A DNA stretch of 6,806 nt, from NCBI GenBank assembly GCA_019308525.1, contig JAFDIC010000216.1:1-6806 (forward strand), read 5' to 3'. Positions 6,635-6,806 of the stretch are shown one piece after another. The notes below the pieces were generated by a model, which saw only the letters and a program-made list of their open reading frames with translations, had not been told where the DNA came from and made no database searches. Source of the DNA: Deltaproteobacteria bacterium. GTDB taxonomy: Bacteria > Desulfobacterota > DSM-4660 > Desulfatiglandales > HGW-15. Position 1 is the first letter of the stretch, and each line of letters starts with the position of its first letter. The position numbers and the translations under genes were made by a program.

Positions 6635-6651
6635 CGCAGCAAGCTGCGGGG
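6635..6651 (+). repeat. Copy B of the 17-base GC-rich palindromic motif
   Basis: CGCAGCAAGCTGCGGGG contains a perfect six-base stem, CGCAGC and GCTGCG, around AA. It is followed on the plus strand by AATTAACCCC, so GGGG at 6648-6651 can also pair with CCCC at 6658-6661. On the transcribed strand these two hairpins lie 10-40 bases after the E1 beta stop codon. There is no T tract, so a classical terminator is unlikely, but the structure could protect the 3' end of the E1 message. Confidence 0.55.
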
Positions 6652-6670
6652 AATTAACCCCAGAGAGAAA

Positions 6671-6806
6671 TTAAAGAGTGCGCTTTACCGCGCGTATGAT
6701 AGAATCTTTGTTCGGGATATAAAGGTCTTCCAGGACCCCACTGCCCGGAATCGGGACCATAGGTGCGGCAACTCTTTGCACTGGAGCCTTGAGCAGAGAA
6801 AAATAG
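6671..6806 (-). CDS. 2-oxoacid dehydrogenase E1 component, beta subunit, C-terminal end (cut by window edge)
   Basis: The minus strand is open from the window edge to a TAA at 6671-6673, giving 44 residues. They include LKAPVQRVAAPMVPIPGSG, then VLEDLYIPNKDSIIRAV. This matches the C-terminal end of the transketolase-like C-domain of E1 beta subunits (pattern APVxRVTAPDxPxP then LExxYIPxxxxIxxAV), as in acetoin and pyruvate dehydrogenases. E1, with thiamine diphosphate bound between its alpha and beta subunits, decarboxylates the 2-oxoacid (or cleaves acetoin) and reductively acylates the lipoyl arm of E2. Its position directly before E2 and E3 supports the call. The piece is too short to decide among acetoin, pyruvate and branched-chain types, though the ending looks least like the branched-chain form. 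The rest of this gene and an E1 alpha gene are expected beyond 6806. Confidence 0.85.
   Translation of the reverse strand, partial: YFSLLKAPVQRVAAPMVPIPGSGVLEDLYIPNKDSIIRAVKRTL

Larger units (their letters stand above)
6266..6670. other. 405-base non-coding gap between E1 beta and E2, repeat-like
   Basis: No credible gene is seen here. Open frames of 63-76 residues exist on the minus strand (6303-6533, 6451-6642), but they lack recognisable domains and their composition (many R, C, W, S) is typical of chance translation. Genes for E1 beta and E2 are usually nearly adjacent, so a gap this size is unusual. The stretch contains two copies of a 17-base GC-rich motif (6482-6498, 6635-6651), an imperfect inverted repeat (6496-6593) and a small stem-loop near the E2 start (6301-6319). 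The most likely reading is an old insertion of a small non-autonomous repeat element; a leader or processing region for E2 mRNA is the alternative. Confidence 0.5.

Noticed and set aside
6303..6642. Small minus-strand open frames of 76 and 63 residues in the E1 beta-E2 gap
   Set aside because: They overlap each other in different frames, run through the repeat arms, lack family features and have chance-like composition.
1..6806. CRISPR array, tRNA, rRNA, phage or defence genes
   Set aside because: No regularly spaced repeats, no tRNA-like or rRNA-like sequence and no such protein families were seen in either strand.

Overview
All recognisable genes in this window lie on the minus strand, so the biological reading order runs from base 6806 down to base 1. 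The order is: end of a 2-oxoacid dehydrogenase E1 beta subunit (cut by the window edge), a 405-base non-coding gap with repeat-like structure, the E2 dihydrolipoamide acyltransferase, the E3 dihydrolipoamide dehydrogenase, a two-domain VOC/glyoxalase-fold protein, a periplasmic substrate-binding protein of the branched-chain amino acid (LivK/HAAT) type, the permease LivH, and the start of the permease LivM (cut by the other edge). The E1 alpha gene would be expected beyond 6806, and the ATPases LivG and LivF beyond base 1.

The host is a Gram-negative bacterium: the substrate-binding protein has a Sec signal peptide with an AxA cleavage site and no lipobox cysteine. Shine-Dalgarno sequences of the AGGAGG or AAGGA type precede every start. 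The GC content looks close to half by eye. A combined dehydrogenase and Liv-type transporter cluster, plus GC-rich palindromic intergenic repeats, would fit an anaerobic member of Desulfobacterota. That lineage is a guess from style, not shown by the sequence.

Region by region: 6671-6806 is the E1 beta C-terminus. Bases 6266-6670 hold no credible gene but contain a near-identical 17-base motif twice, an imperfect inverted repeat and a stem-loop. Bases 5174-6265 encode a short E2 with one lipoyl domain and a catalytic domain but no visible E3-binding domain. Bases 3652-5049 encode E3 with all its redox and nucleotide-binding motifs. Bases 2655-3581 encode the VOC protein of unknown reaction. 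Bases 1-2474 encode the transporter part.

Working model (inference): the ABC importer brings in a small carboxylate, amino acid or related compound. The E1-E2-E3 complex oxidatively cleaves the derived 2-oxoacid (or acetoin-like) compound to an acyl-CoA and NADH. The VOC protein may act on an intermediate between the two. The substrate cannot be read from this sequence. I did not find a clearly unprecedented system. The points most worth a second look are the E2 without a peripheral-subunit-binding domain, the orphan tandem VOC protein, and the repeat-bearing gap that splits E1 beta from E2.
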